This document shows, in pieces, positions 13,660 through 23,880 of a DNA stretch of 64,000 bases. Source of the stretch: Ophthalmolycus amberensis (taxonomy: Eukaryota > Chordata > Actinopteri > Perciformes > Zoarcidae); the NCBI GenBank assembly GCA_024529925.1, contig JAFEUB010001102.1, positions 1,913,501 to 1,977,500 of the forward strand. The letters run 5' to 3'. The position numbers and the translations under genes were made by a program. The notes under the pieces were generated by a model. That model searched no databases. It saw only the letters and a program-made list of their open reading frames with translations, and was not told the DNA's origin. Numbering within the stretch: position 1 is the stretch's first letter; each line of letters starts with the position of its first letter.

Positions 13660-13733
13660 AATACACTTATTGTAAATCGCTTTGGATAAAAGCGTCTGCT
13701 AAATGACTGTAATGTAAAGAATGACTGTAATGT
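13660..13733 (+). mobile_element. SINE/LINE 3' tail
   Basis: TCGCTTTGGATAAAAGCG, TCTGCTAAATGACTGTAATG and a second ATGACTGTAATGTA form the tail shared by many teleost SINEs and their partner LINE. No tRNA-like head is seen upstream. Confidence 0.6.
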
Positions 13734-14190
13734 ACTGTGGAGTAAATTAAACCAAAGAAACAGGATTAACTTCAGAATAATGCCGTTTGTCACAGGGATG
13801 GCACATGGATCTGTGAACAAGCCAGATAACGTGTTACTGACAGGAAGAAAAAAGAATAAATCCAGTATTCCCTCATGCTGATCACTAGAATGGTTATGTG
13901 TTTACGCCATACTGTGGGCTTTATGTGATCTGTTCCAGCATTTATGAGCCGCCTCAAGCATAGTGTAATGAGCACATTATCTCATTAATAAGGACTACGT
14001 ACTATATTGTATAGTTACAACCAAGTAGTCCAGGACTCCACTGTCAAGATAGCTAACCCGTATTTAAGATGTCTTTTGAAAAGTCATCTTTTCAAGCTAG
14101 AGTAAACTATTCTCAATCAATACCCACTTAGGTTTAATGTACCCAGAATTGGCCATAAAAGTCTCTACATATACACTCTAACAAGCCGTC

Positions 14191-14556
14191 ATGTTTATCC
14201 CTCACTTGATCCTGGTTGGGGTTTTATTGACCGCTTGTGCTGTTTTTCAGCAATGTCCTGCTTCACATTCACACAGGTGTACACCTGCACACTCAGGAGC
14301 TGACCAGGGCGAGCTCCGTTCTCCACTGCCGCCCACTGAGCAGATGAGGGGGTACGACCTTACTAACCCAGTCTTGCACCAGCACTCGCAGTGGCAGCTG
14401 TTAAAGAAACGCAAAGACCTCTGGAGATTTGTTGCAGCCACAAGCCCACATCTTCAAGCTTTGGGTAACCAGAGCACACTGCTGTTCATACAAATGCCAA
14501 CAGTGCCGTCTTGCGAAGACTTCAACTTTGTCTTAGCACAAAACCAAAGAATGTAA
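14191..14556 (+). CDS. Unexplained 121-codon open frame with a signal-peptide-like start
   Basis: Opens with MFIPHLILVGVLLTACAVF, a good hydrophobic signal-like segment, followed by a polar, Ser/Pro/His-rich remainder to TAA at 14554-14556. An in-frame TAA lies about 12 bases upstream of the ATG, so it is self-contained. I recognise no family. No polyadenylation signal or partner exon is evident nearby, and a chance frame is the likelier reading. Confidence 0.12.
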   Translation: MFIPHLILVGVLLTACAVFQQCPASHSHRCTPAHSGADQGELRSPLPPTEQMRGYDLTNPVLHQHSQWQLLKKRKDLWRFVAATSPHLQALGNQSTLLFIQMPTVPSCEDFNFVLAQNQRM

Positions 14557-16500
14557 TTTTTGGTTATTTCACACAACGCTTTATCTACATCCTTTAGCTG
14601 TGAATACCCAAAATACGTATGTGTCAGGATTGGAAGTACAAGCAGCAGAGGAATTATCTTACAGGCAGGTGTTAGTAGGCAGGTACAGGTTTTGCTTGAC
14701 AGGCACATTCAGGTCCGCCTCCTAAGAAATAACTCGTTGCATGGATGGATCTGGAGCAATTTATTTCTCTGAAGAACAGCAAAATGTGAAAATAAAAATA
14801 CACAAATATATATATATATATATAAACAAAATGATTATGTTAGTTCAAATAATAGGGGTCAAAGGGAACCTTTTAAGCTAGTTATTAAAAGCGCAATTAT
14901 GCCATATTTACTAGACAGCTGGCTGTTGAAGATGGAAGCTTTTAATATGTGTGACTCTGACGGTATCAGAATCAGAAGTTAATGGAATCAAACATTTCAT
15001 GACTTTGGCAGCACTCTGAGTCACTTTTGTGGAGGAGTGTTGCATCATTATTCCTCCAGCGTCATTGCTGCTTCACGGATAAATTTGCATGAACCGTTGC
15101 CAGGATGAACACTCCACTGCTGGGCACGACACTCATCCGGAATTTTAAAACTGACAAAACATGGCTGCTTTGTAAAAATATTCAACCTCCTCCTTAATCA
15201 ATTCATCAAACAGTCAACTGAATAATCAGATTATTTGTGTTGAGAAATGTTAACAGAACTTATGTGACGTGTATTTGCATCGCAGTGATAACAATATTGA
15301 GTCTACAGTCATGCTAGTGGCGCTGCGAGGCTGCACTTATCAGCGTTAACATGGTATAGCAGGTATAATGTACGATGCTCACCACTTTAGTTTAGCGTCT
15401 AAGTATGCTAACATCAACACATTAGCACTAAACACAAAGTAAAATGGAGGCTGGTGGGAATGGCCTTAATTTTGGAGGAAACCAAAATATTGGACAAATT
15501 CAAATGTGAAGCTCACGGTGGCGCTGGTGGAAAAAAAGTCAGCGGATCACTAAAAGTAAGTAAAATACACAGTCTGGGAACCATACATGTCTGCCCAAAA
15601 CCTCAAATCCATTCAACCAGTGGATGTTTGAGTAGTATTCCACAGAATGTGTGAAAACTCTGACCTGGCTGGCGCTACATGAGGATTTTATCCTGAGGGG
15701 ATGTGCAAAGCTGTTGAGAATACCATGCAGCACTTAACAACAATAAGCCTACATACAACAAATGGATTAGCCCTTGGTGTTCAGCTTTTTCTCAAGAACA
15801 CTTTAGCAAAGCAGATGACCTCCATCATGGGGACCTGAAGCAGGTCCTCCAGTTGAAAGATTGATTCCTCTCTTGTCCTTGAATCCACTGTATCTGAAAA
15901 GTCGAAAAAACAACTTGGCTGTTTAAGTCTCGCTGACGTTTTGCCACCTTTCTTGACTTTCGATGCAATCTTCATTGACACACTTGATGACTCTTGGGCC
16001 TATCGCTGGCAAAGTGGAATTTATACTCACAGATCTAAATTGAAGAGATCAAAATGATAGAATATGAATTAATGAAGTGAAGTATATTCAGGGGGTATTT
16101 TTCTTTTGCTGTCAGTAACTGACAGCTGAGTTCATAAAGTGCATGGAAGCAGGTCTGCTATTGTTCTAGGTGTATTCTAAATGATCTGTGTTAAAATAAT
16201 TATGTTATAGTGCACTTTGAACTACAGCTTGGAGAGAAAGAAAGCATCATCGGAATGAAACAACGGAGGCACCTGAAGCCAGCAGAGGAGATCGCACCTG
16301 TACCTGTGGTCAGATCCCAGCAGAGCCCTCACAGTGGAGCTGGATCCAACTGCTCAGTTACTGTCCTTTAAAGCTGATTCCCAATGATGTCAGAACAAAG
16401 CTTTGAAGAAAATCACATTCCTGGTATGAGTGTTACACAGCAGCACCAAATGGCGGACATAGTGACGATTTTTCTTCATTTCTTTTTCAGAGGGTCTCGG
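14557..16500. other. No gene recognised
   Basis: Contains a TA microsatellite near 14808-14823 and otherwise unremarkable AT-rich DNA with short open frames only. Confidence 0.5.
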
Positions 16501-16553
16501 CTATAGATAATTCAGTTACATAAAGCTAGGGGGGGCACATTATTTTTTAAATA

Positions 16554-16606
16554 TTTGGGCAAAAATTCCATAATAACCTTTCAGCATATGGTATTTCAAG
16601 TGGTAC
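16554..16606 (+). repeat. Dispersed repeat copy A, interrupted by the LINE
   Basis: ATAACCTTTCAGCAT followed by AAGTGGTAC resembles the segment at 37320-37375 (ATAACCTTTCAGCAT...GAAGTGATACCCC), with a third, inverted relative near 38064-38100. The LINE landed just inside its right side. Confidence 0.55.
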
Positions 16607-16616
16607 TGCCTATAGT

Positions 16617-17082
16617 ATCGGGCCAAAATACATCTCTGATCTGCTGCTACCTTATGAACCATCCCGACCCCTCAGGTCGTCTGGGACCGGTCTACTTTCT
16701 GTTCCCAGAGTCAGAACTAAACATGGAGAAGCAGCGTTCAGTTTTTCTGCTCCACATATCTGGAACAAAGTCCCAGAAAGCTGCAGGTCTGCTGAGACCC
16801 TCAGCTCATTTAAATCAAGATTGAAGACTTTTCTGTTTGCTGCTGCCTTTAATTGAACCACATTCAATTAATATATTAATCAATTTCCTGCATTTCTGCA
16901 TTTTACGACTGCATTTTATTTCTTACACTGTTTTTTAATGTTTTAATGAATGTTCTTAATTGTTTTTAAATCTCCTTTTCTTTTGCCTTATGTTTTGATG
17001 CTTTTAATGGTTTTATGTGAAGCACTTTGAATTACCTTGTTGTTGAAATGTGCTATACAAATAAACTTGCCTTGCCTTGCCT
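16617..17082 (+). mobile_element. 5'-truncated L2-type LINE, 3' end
   Basis: In one frame (from about 16639) it reads LLLPYEPSRPLRSSGTG, then AAFSFSAPHIWNKVP and LSSFKSRLKTFLFAAAFN before a stop: the C terminus of an L2-family ORF2. An AT-rich 3' UTR follows, containing AAGCACTTTGAATTACC and CTATACAAATAAA, and ends in TTGCC repeats. TGCCTATAGT flanks the copy on both sides (16607-16616 and 17083-17092), a 10-bp target duplication. Only the last ~470 bp of the element survives. Confidence 0.85.
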
Positions 17083-17084
17083 TG

Positions 17085-17126
17085 CCTATAGTGGTACCCC
17101 AGTATACCCTGGGGTACCACTATAGG
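17085..17126. repeat. Perfect hairpin, 18-bp arms, 6-nt loop
   Basis: CCTATAGTGGTACCCCAG (17085-17102), loop TATACC, exact reverse complement at 17109-17126. It begins inside the LINE target duplication. Confidence 0.92.
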
Positions 17127-17177
17127 AAGTTTTCTGGAAAAGGTAAAAGAAAAACACCAGAATTTGAAAATACTTCC

Positions 17178-17217
17178 TGTGTCCTGTAGCCTACACAGGG
17201 GTAGGCTACAGGACACA
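17178..17217. repeat. Perfect hairpin, 17-bp arms, 6-nt loop
   Basis: TGTGTCCTGTAGCCTAC (17178-17194), loop ACAGGG, exact reverse complement at 17201-17217. It lies 52 bases after the previous hairpin. Confidence 0.92.
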
Positions 17218-17817
17218 ATTTAGACATTATGAGCTTCAGAATCGGAGAAATTGTTTTAACTGGACCTCTCTTTGAATTTGAAATGAATACCCCTGCTTCA
17301 GGCTATATAGATCATATGACGTATTGCTATAGTGATAGCCTTAATCAGTTCAATTTCATAGCTTCAACTAATCAGAATTTGGGGGCAAAAAAAGGGGAAA
17401 GTTTAAAAGCTGTCTATAAATGTGTGGTTGAGTTGAAATGCAAAAGGTACACACATCTCTTTTTGTGTTGTAGCAGTTGGACCATGTGTCTTAATTGTAG
17501 AGGTATTCTGTCCCTTTATCTTTCTCCTCTAACAGATTCTTCCATTTTTGTATCTTAAAGTTTAAACATGAAAGCCTTTGTCATCTAGGCCTATATATTT
17601 ACCACACTGCAGAAATAACACTTATCAAAATATACAAAAAAAACCAAACGTGTAGCAGAGAGTAAACATATTGGGGATGGAGAAACTGCATCAAAATGCA
17701 TCACTTAAAGAGTTTACTCTCCTCCTTTAATTTACACGTGTTGTCAAGGCGTAAAGCCAAGATTTCTGGGGTTTAGAGTGCCTTCTTTTCATTTGCTTGT
17801 TTTGAATCACACAGCGA

Positions 17818-17826
17818 TTTATATAT
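17818..17826 (+). promoter_or_regulatory. Possible TATA element upstream of mchr2
   Basis: TTTATATAT lies about 330 bases upstream of the mchr2 ATG, followed by a locally GC-rich stretch with GCGCGCGG (17875) and GTGCGCGCG (18099) that could be 5' UTR. The transcription start cannot be read from sequence alone, so this is only a candidate. Confidence 0.2.
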
Positions 17827-18151
17827 GTGAAGGGAGGGAACTAGTGTCCCACGAGGCAAAGCGCACATCGGATGCGCGCGGTAAATGGTCTGCCACCAGA
17901 GATACACATGTTCCAGGGAGCATCGTTGCTCATGCAGTCAGCCTTGATTCGATTTGACGTTTTCCTGTTTTAAATCCTATCATCTTTGTTGGGGAAATCC
18001 ACGGACGGACTCAAGGAGAGGATACTAGGCTACTCCTGGAGAGTGCGAGAGTTTGCTGCCCAAGTTTGGAGACCGGACGCCAGCTGGAGAGCGCGCCCGG
18101 TGCGCGCGTTAATTACAACGACACTGAGGCGATTATTGAGAGGATCTGAAG

Positions 18152-18555
18152 ATGAATGACACGGGCACTTTTTGCCAGAAAAACCAGACAGAGAACTTGA
18201 CTGACTTGTCATGTCTGAATTCACGTCCCTCGTCGTACAACCACATCAACATCACCACTTTCATGCACATATTCCCTTCGATTTATGGCATCCTGTGTTC
18301 AGTGGGAGTTTTAGCCAACGGACTGGTCATCCACGCGGTGAAATCATGCAAGAAGAAAATGGTATCAGACATCTACGTGCTGAACTTGGCGATAGCCGAC
18401 ATGCTGTTCTTGCTTGTGATGCCCTTCAACATTCACCAGCTGGTCAGAGACAGACAGTGGGTTTTCGGAAACTTTATGTGCAAAGCGGTCGTGGTGGTGG
18501 ACGTCAGCAACCAGTTCACCACAGTGGGAATTGTTACTGTGTTGTGCATTGATCG
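18152..18555 (+). CDS. mchr2: mchr2 coding exon 1 (N terminus to TM3)
   Basis: Encodes residues 1-134 plus two bases of the Arg codon of DRY. It ends GATCG before the donor gtaagt at 18556, so the intron is phase 2 and splits D-R-Y. It covers the extracellular N terminus, TM1, TM2 and TM3. The first base of exon 2 completes Arg135. Confidence 0.93.
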
Positions 18556-21485
18556 GTAAGTGTTTAATCCAGCCATATCGCAGATTTGATGCCAATTCTC
18601 GTCAATGTTTGATTATAATTATATAAGTGATGGAAAAAAAGTAAGAGCTATTCTAGTCTAAAGCATCACCGCACGTTGACAACAAAATACAGCATTTATA
18701 TACATGCTATACATACTAAAAGTTTGAATAATCCTCATATTAATACAATTTTCTCTGAGAATAAAGCTGAAAGTATATTTACCCCTTTAGCAAGTTACAG
18801 GTGCGATCATTTAGAAAGAGCCAATCACTTCACACAGTCCATCTGAAGATACCATTAGGGAAGGGTACTCCGTGCAACAGCTCACGATGATGCAATGTGC
18901 CCTGCATAAATGATGTACGATGCCATGTGTATGATCTGAACACACAGAGGACATTTAATGTGCCTGTGCGCCAAGCGTTAGACTGATAAACATCTTCATT
19001 TTATGGTAATCACCGGAGCAGGAGTTGCTCTCAGAGCAACACGTCACACACTTTCAGTAATAATATACATAATGCATTTCTGAAGGGCCACTAAACCAGC
19101 TAATTGTCTTCTGATAGGCACCACCAGCACTGAAAATGGGCCTTATAACATTTAGTCGTTTTATCTCATATTATCAATACAGTTTTGTACCTAGCCTTGA
19201 CAACACAATGATTCAACACTATCCTTTCAAATGACTTTAATTATATATATTTTTAAGTTATAAAGGTTTGCTGCTGCAAACACTAAATAAAAGAGATTCA
19301 ATAAAAACTAAACTTCAAGCCCTTCAAGATAAGCTATTGTCATGTTTAGTGAAAAGGAAATCAAACGATTGATAACCTCTAACAAACAAACACACAAATG
19401 AAAAGCTACCTTGTGTGCCACCTCAATAGAAAGAATATAAACAGCAGCACGATTATAGTGTTTAAAACCTCACACAGGGCTGAATGTTATTATTTAAGTC
19501 AAAGAAATTGTGAGTTTTCTATTTGACGGCTCTAATGATACCCCTCAGCCCCATGTCCCACACAATCAAAACAACATTTCTTGACAGTTATCTCAGTTTA
19601 GGAGCAAAGTCTATTCACAGTGAAAAACACAACTTCTAATTTTAGTATTACCAACTTATATCTGTTGAAAACACGCATGTCCATCCATGACAACTCAAAC
19701 CCTCTATTTTTTCCCTTCTCAGCTGTTAAGACACATCCCAAACTGACATTATAATCTCAGTTCACAAGTAAAGTACAAGTGTAAATATTTGTTGAGGATA
19801 TGGTGCGATAAATACAAGAGGTATTCATATATATATTAGAAAGAGATACCTTTACTGTGGAGGCTGTCAGAAGACAGATGTTTCCCCCTGAATCCGTTTG
19901 CTCTGCTATTCTTTCTCACACTGCAGCGAGACGACGACAGAGCATCGACCACAAAGGAACCGGCCGTGCTTGACTCAAATGTCGTTAGAGTTTAATGGGT
20001 GCCGACCCGAGAATCACACAGTAGCACATTTGTTAGCCACACAAATAAGTATGTCATACTTTTAATAATGAACAGCTGCAGAAGGAAACAAACGTGTTTC
20101 AGCTTCAGGCTTTCTTCAACATTTCTCAGCATTGATAAACATAGTGTGATGAGTTCTAGCAGTCCCAAGTCAACGCTTTTGATCATATGAATGTCTTCCT
20201 CGGCTGAACTGAGGCAATACATCAGTAGGCCAGACACATGGGTATTGATCTGCACTTACTGCTTCAACCATCACACTAAAAGTATATTCAACAGAGGACG
20301 CCAGCTGCTGTTGCTGACCACAATACCAAACAGTTGATGAATAGTTTAAGATACAGGATGTCTTGTTTGAGTCTTCATAGTTTACACGGCTGCTATATCT
20401 AACCAGTCCGGTCGGGCAAGAGCACAGAGTCACATGTAACGTGTCGACTGCAACTGGAAACACGTCATATGCTCCACTTAAATGGCACTTAGTGTAAATG
20501 GTGATAAAGTGGTCATTCATTTCCTGCCAATGTCCTAAAGATTGTCAATTTTGTCGAGCTCGAACGCAAAAATCCAAATTGAAATGTGTTCATTTTCTAC
20601 TGCTGTCACCTTGTCAAAATTATGCTAATTTGTCACTGCATTCATCGCTCTACTGAGCACGTAATATATTGAGTGTATCGGTGACATGGTACTTGATTTC
20701 ATCATTCCCCCATGCTTGACTTCAGTCTCTGACCTCTCGAAGCAAAACTAAAGTTCTTTAAATACATTTCAGCAAAGCTGCTTTTGTCATTCGTGTTTTC
20801 CGACTGCAGTCCATCTCTAAAAAAAGAGTGACCTCTTCTTCCTAGGTACATAGCTGTTGTTCACCCCGCCTCAGAGAAGAGGACCATCCAGTGGACCATC
20901 ATCATCAACCTGCTGGTGTGGCTGGGCAGCTTCCTCCTCACGGTCCCCGTCATGCTGTACGCCAAGGTTGTGCGCAGACGGCATTCGGAGGTGTGCATGA
21001 TGAACCTGGACGGGCCTGAGGACATGTACTGGTACACACTCTACCAGTCTATCCTGGGCTTCATCATCCCCCTCATCATCATCAGCACCTTCTACTCACT
21101 CACCCTCTACCACGTCTTCAGCTCCATCCGCCGCGTCAAACGTAAGCAGTCCGTTTGGGCTAAACGAGCCACCAAGATGGTCCTCATGGTTATCGCCCTG
21201 TTCCTGATCTGTTGGTCGCCCTACCACGTCATTCAGGTGGTCAACCTGGCCAACAACACGCCGACAATTGCATTCGTCTATGCCTACCACATCAGTATCT
21301 GCCTCAGCTACTCCCACAGCTGCATCAACCCGCTGATGTTGCTCATTTTTGCGCAGAGTTACCGAGAGCGTCTTTGCTCCAGGAACACACTGCAATGCTC
21401 CCAGCACTCATCCAAGGCCACGGTGGTCAAAGCGGATGGTTCCAGTGTGACCAATGATGCCAACTGCCGCTCTACTGTCATCTAA
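18152..21485 (+). CDS. mchr2: Melanin-concentrating hormone receptor 2-like GPCR (two exons, 18152-18555 and 20846-21485)
   Basis: The joined exons (404 + 640 bp) encode a 347-residue class A GPCR of the plasma membrane. MCH receptors bind the cyclic peptide MCH and signal through Gq/Gi in appetite and, in fish, colour control (family knowledge). Seen: N-glycosylation sequons at Asn2, 11, 15 and 33; TM1 with Asn56; TM2 NLAIAD with Asp83; Cys110 and Cys185 for the TM3-ECL2 disulfide; Asp117 at the TM3 position expected to pair with MCH arginine; DRY at 134-136; CWSP at 257-260. PYHVIQ, SICLSY and TKMV favour MCHR2 over MCHR1. Odd: NPxxY reads NPLML (296-300). The C terminus is STVI. The ATG at 18152 is the first in this frame and precedes the glycosylated N terminus. 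Family very sure, subtype likely; the a/b paralogue is not decidable here. Confidence 0.93.
18556..20845 (+). other. mchr2: mchr2 intron (2.29 kb)
   Basis: GT-AG intron between the two coding exons. It is AT-rich with no ORF of recognisable similarity and no mobile element I could identify. Open frames around 19992-20520 have no family features and read as chance. Confidence 0.85.
20846..21485 (+). CDS. mchr2: mchr2 coding exon 2 (TM4 to C terminus)
   Basis: Begins after a pyrimidine-rich acceptor ending cctag at 20845. Its first base completes the DRY arginine and Tyr136 follows. It covers ICL2 (IAVVHPASEKRT), TM4-TM7 and the tail, ending at TAA 21483-21485. The open frame has a higher GC content than the surrounding intron and flank, as expected of real coding sequence. 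Confidence 0.93.
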
Positions 21486-21587
21486 TCGAAGACATGTCTT
21501 CTTTTTTTTTTCTGTAAATGTTTTTGCTGCTCGCAAGGAAGTAGTCTGATGAATGGCTGAAGTCATATTCTGCAACTTTTTCACATA

Positions 21588-21593
21588 AATAAA
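21588..21593 (+). terminator. mchr2: mchr2 polyadenylation signal AATAAA
   Basis: First canonical AATAAA downstream of the mchr2 stop, about 100 bases after it. It implies a short 3' UTR. No other AATAAA lies between stop and signal. Confidence 0.6.
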
Positions 21594-22440
21594 TTGGAAA
21601 TTGATACCATACAAAAAAACTGGGGATGAAGCTTGTGCAGAAACGTCAACCATGAGTAAGAAAAGTACAGATAATGTCAAAGGTGTTCAACATATGCAGT
21701 GTAACACTCACTCACTCACTCACGTCACATATAATCATTCCTAAAGCTGAGCTATATCGTTCTTTACTTATCCTTGCAGGATGAACCTCCATGTCACACA
21801 CTTGCCTGATGACGTGCACTCACATGTGTAAAACTACACTCATGATGATAATAATAATTACATATTGTTCATTGTTATTTATGGCGATATTATTATTATT
21901 ACCGTATTATGATATGTCTTTATCTACCTAGTGCTTTCCACTCCTTTGTTGTTGTTACAATAACTATTGTTGTTTTTATTTATTTATTTGTATTCGTTTT
22001 TATCTTCATTTTTAGTCCTCCTACAACAAGGCACATAATCATTTCCCAGACGGACCTGGTACCCGGTCCATCCCTGTCCCGTTATTACGATGAAAGATGG
22101 TCTATTTATAAAAAATATGCATGCTATACTGTTTTGAAAACAAGGAGTCTTCAGCTTTCAGAATCGATGTCCAAACTATGTTTTATTCGGAAGTATTTTA
22201 ACAATAGAGTCGCACAAATTCAACCATTGTAAATATACAAGCAAGTGGCTTTCAGAAGATCTGGGATAAATGTTAGTCTACAATAAAATTCGTGGTATCC
22301 CTGGAAACATCGATACACAACGCGGCGCCTGTCAGCGGGAAACAAAGCGGTCAAAGTTGACGATCTACCGTTATACTGACATAAATCGATGTTCTTGTCA
22401 AAGTATTTTACCAAGGGTTTAGTTACTTTAGTTACTTGCA

Positions 22441-22505
22441 GTACTACTACTACAGGCAAGTAGTAGTAGTAGTAGTAGTAGTAGTACTAGTAGTAGTAGT
22501 AGTAG
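22441..22505. repeat. (AGT)n microsatellite with an inverted ACT start
   Basis: Starts as ACT repeats (to 22453), then AGGCAA, then AGT repeats to 22505, interrupted once near 22486-22489 (GTACTAGTAG). The switch makes a 12-bp-arm, 6-nt-loop hairpin. Confidence 0.9.
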
Positions 22506-23847
22506 ATACCGCCACAAGATGATGACAGTCCTCATAGCATTCTCTTCCCCGGATTCCGAGGAATCTAATCAGACCTGTTACATTCAATTATTTGCATTCT
22601 CCATTTATTTGTCTTATAGCATGGAGCTCTTCGGTCATAATTGAATATCAATCAACAGCCTTTGTGTTTGTTATTATTTCAATGTTTTTGGGAGATTTCT
22701 GTTATATCTGACATGGCTATGCGGGAAATAAAAAGTGTTTTGCAGTAAAACTCCCAGTAAACGGTCAATGTATAAACAGTAAACGTGGCCAAAACACTGA
22801 GATCCCACTAGTAGCCTATGGCTTTATAAATGATATCATAAATCTAATATCAGTGTATTTTCATAACATGTACAGTCCTAGTTGTAGTAAAAGCCATTCC
22901 TTAGCTTCCTACTTGTCAAAGGAGATGACAAATATGCATATAAGCCTTATGGTTGAGGAGCTATTCCTGATGCATTCTGGGTATGTTATCTTAGCCAATT
23001 ATTCCGAGGGATAGGGCTAGGAGTTAGGATGTTCAGATCAACCTACTTACTCACCCTTTCATCTTCTCCTGTCCTAATCTTTTGACAAAACTGTCTATGT
23101 ATGCCATTGTGATCCATTTATTGAATAATTGATTTCCCCCCCAGGCACGTTTTCTCCCCATCTAACTTATGGGTAGAAAGGTTCAGGAAATCAGTGATGG
23201 GGCAGCACCTCTGGCTCAGCTGTGGCCTCTGTGGGGGTGCTGTGGTAGTCTGGAGGGGCGTAGCAGGGGTGAGGTGAGGTTAAGGAGCGAGACCAATGGA
23301 TTAAAGATACTTCCATGTTCCAACAGAGCTGACTCACTCCCGAGGGTTTGGGGGTCTTTACTTTCGTTCTATTTGCTCAGTCTTCCTTCTTTCCTCTGTC
23401 TCCTTCTTTAGTCCTTTGTCTTTCAGTTATAAACATAGACACACTCACATGTGTAACCTGCACCACACTTAAAATCAACAACTGGCCTGCATATGTTATT
23501 ATTTTTCTGTTTTTTTTTGTATATTTTACTTTATTTTCGGGGGGTTGATTGCAAACCTTGAGGACCTTTTGTCCTCTGTCTGTTTCTTTGTATCTTCTGT
23601 GTCTACCTCTGTGTGTGCTTTATTGTCCCTTTGCACCAAAACAAACAAGCAAACGTGTTCAACAGAAAATCAAAGGAAAAAGAAACAGATGCTCAGCGAA
23701 AGGAGGGGCAAAAACTAGAGGGAATATCAGCAGCACTGACTTTTAAAGATGCACTGATGAGAAAATACGCTGAGAAGCGACTCAGGCTTGAATCTTTTTC
23801 CTTTTGGACAAGCAGCTTTCATTAACCTTTATCAACCACAGGCCACA

Positions 23848-23880
23848 TAACCAGTATAACACCCAGTGTTATGCTGGTTA
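23848..23880. repeat. Near-perfect hairpin, 15-bp arms, 3-nt loop
   Basis: TAACCAGTATAACAC (23848-23862), loop CCA, GTGTTATGCTGGTTA (23866-23880). One T opposite G is the only mismatch. Confidence 0.85.

Noticed and set aside
18211..18595. Other-frame open frames over mchr2 exon 1 on both strands
   Set aside because: Shadows of the receptor exon, with no independent support.
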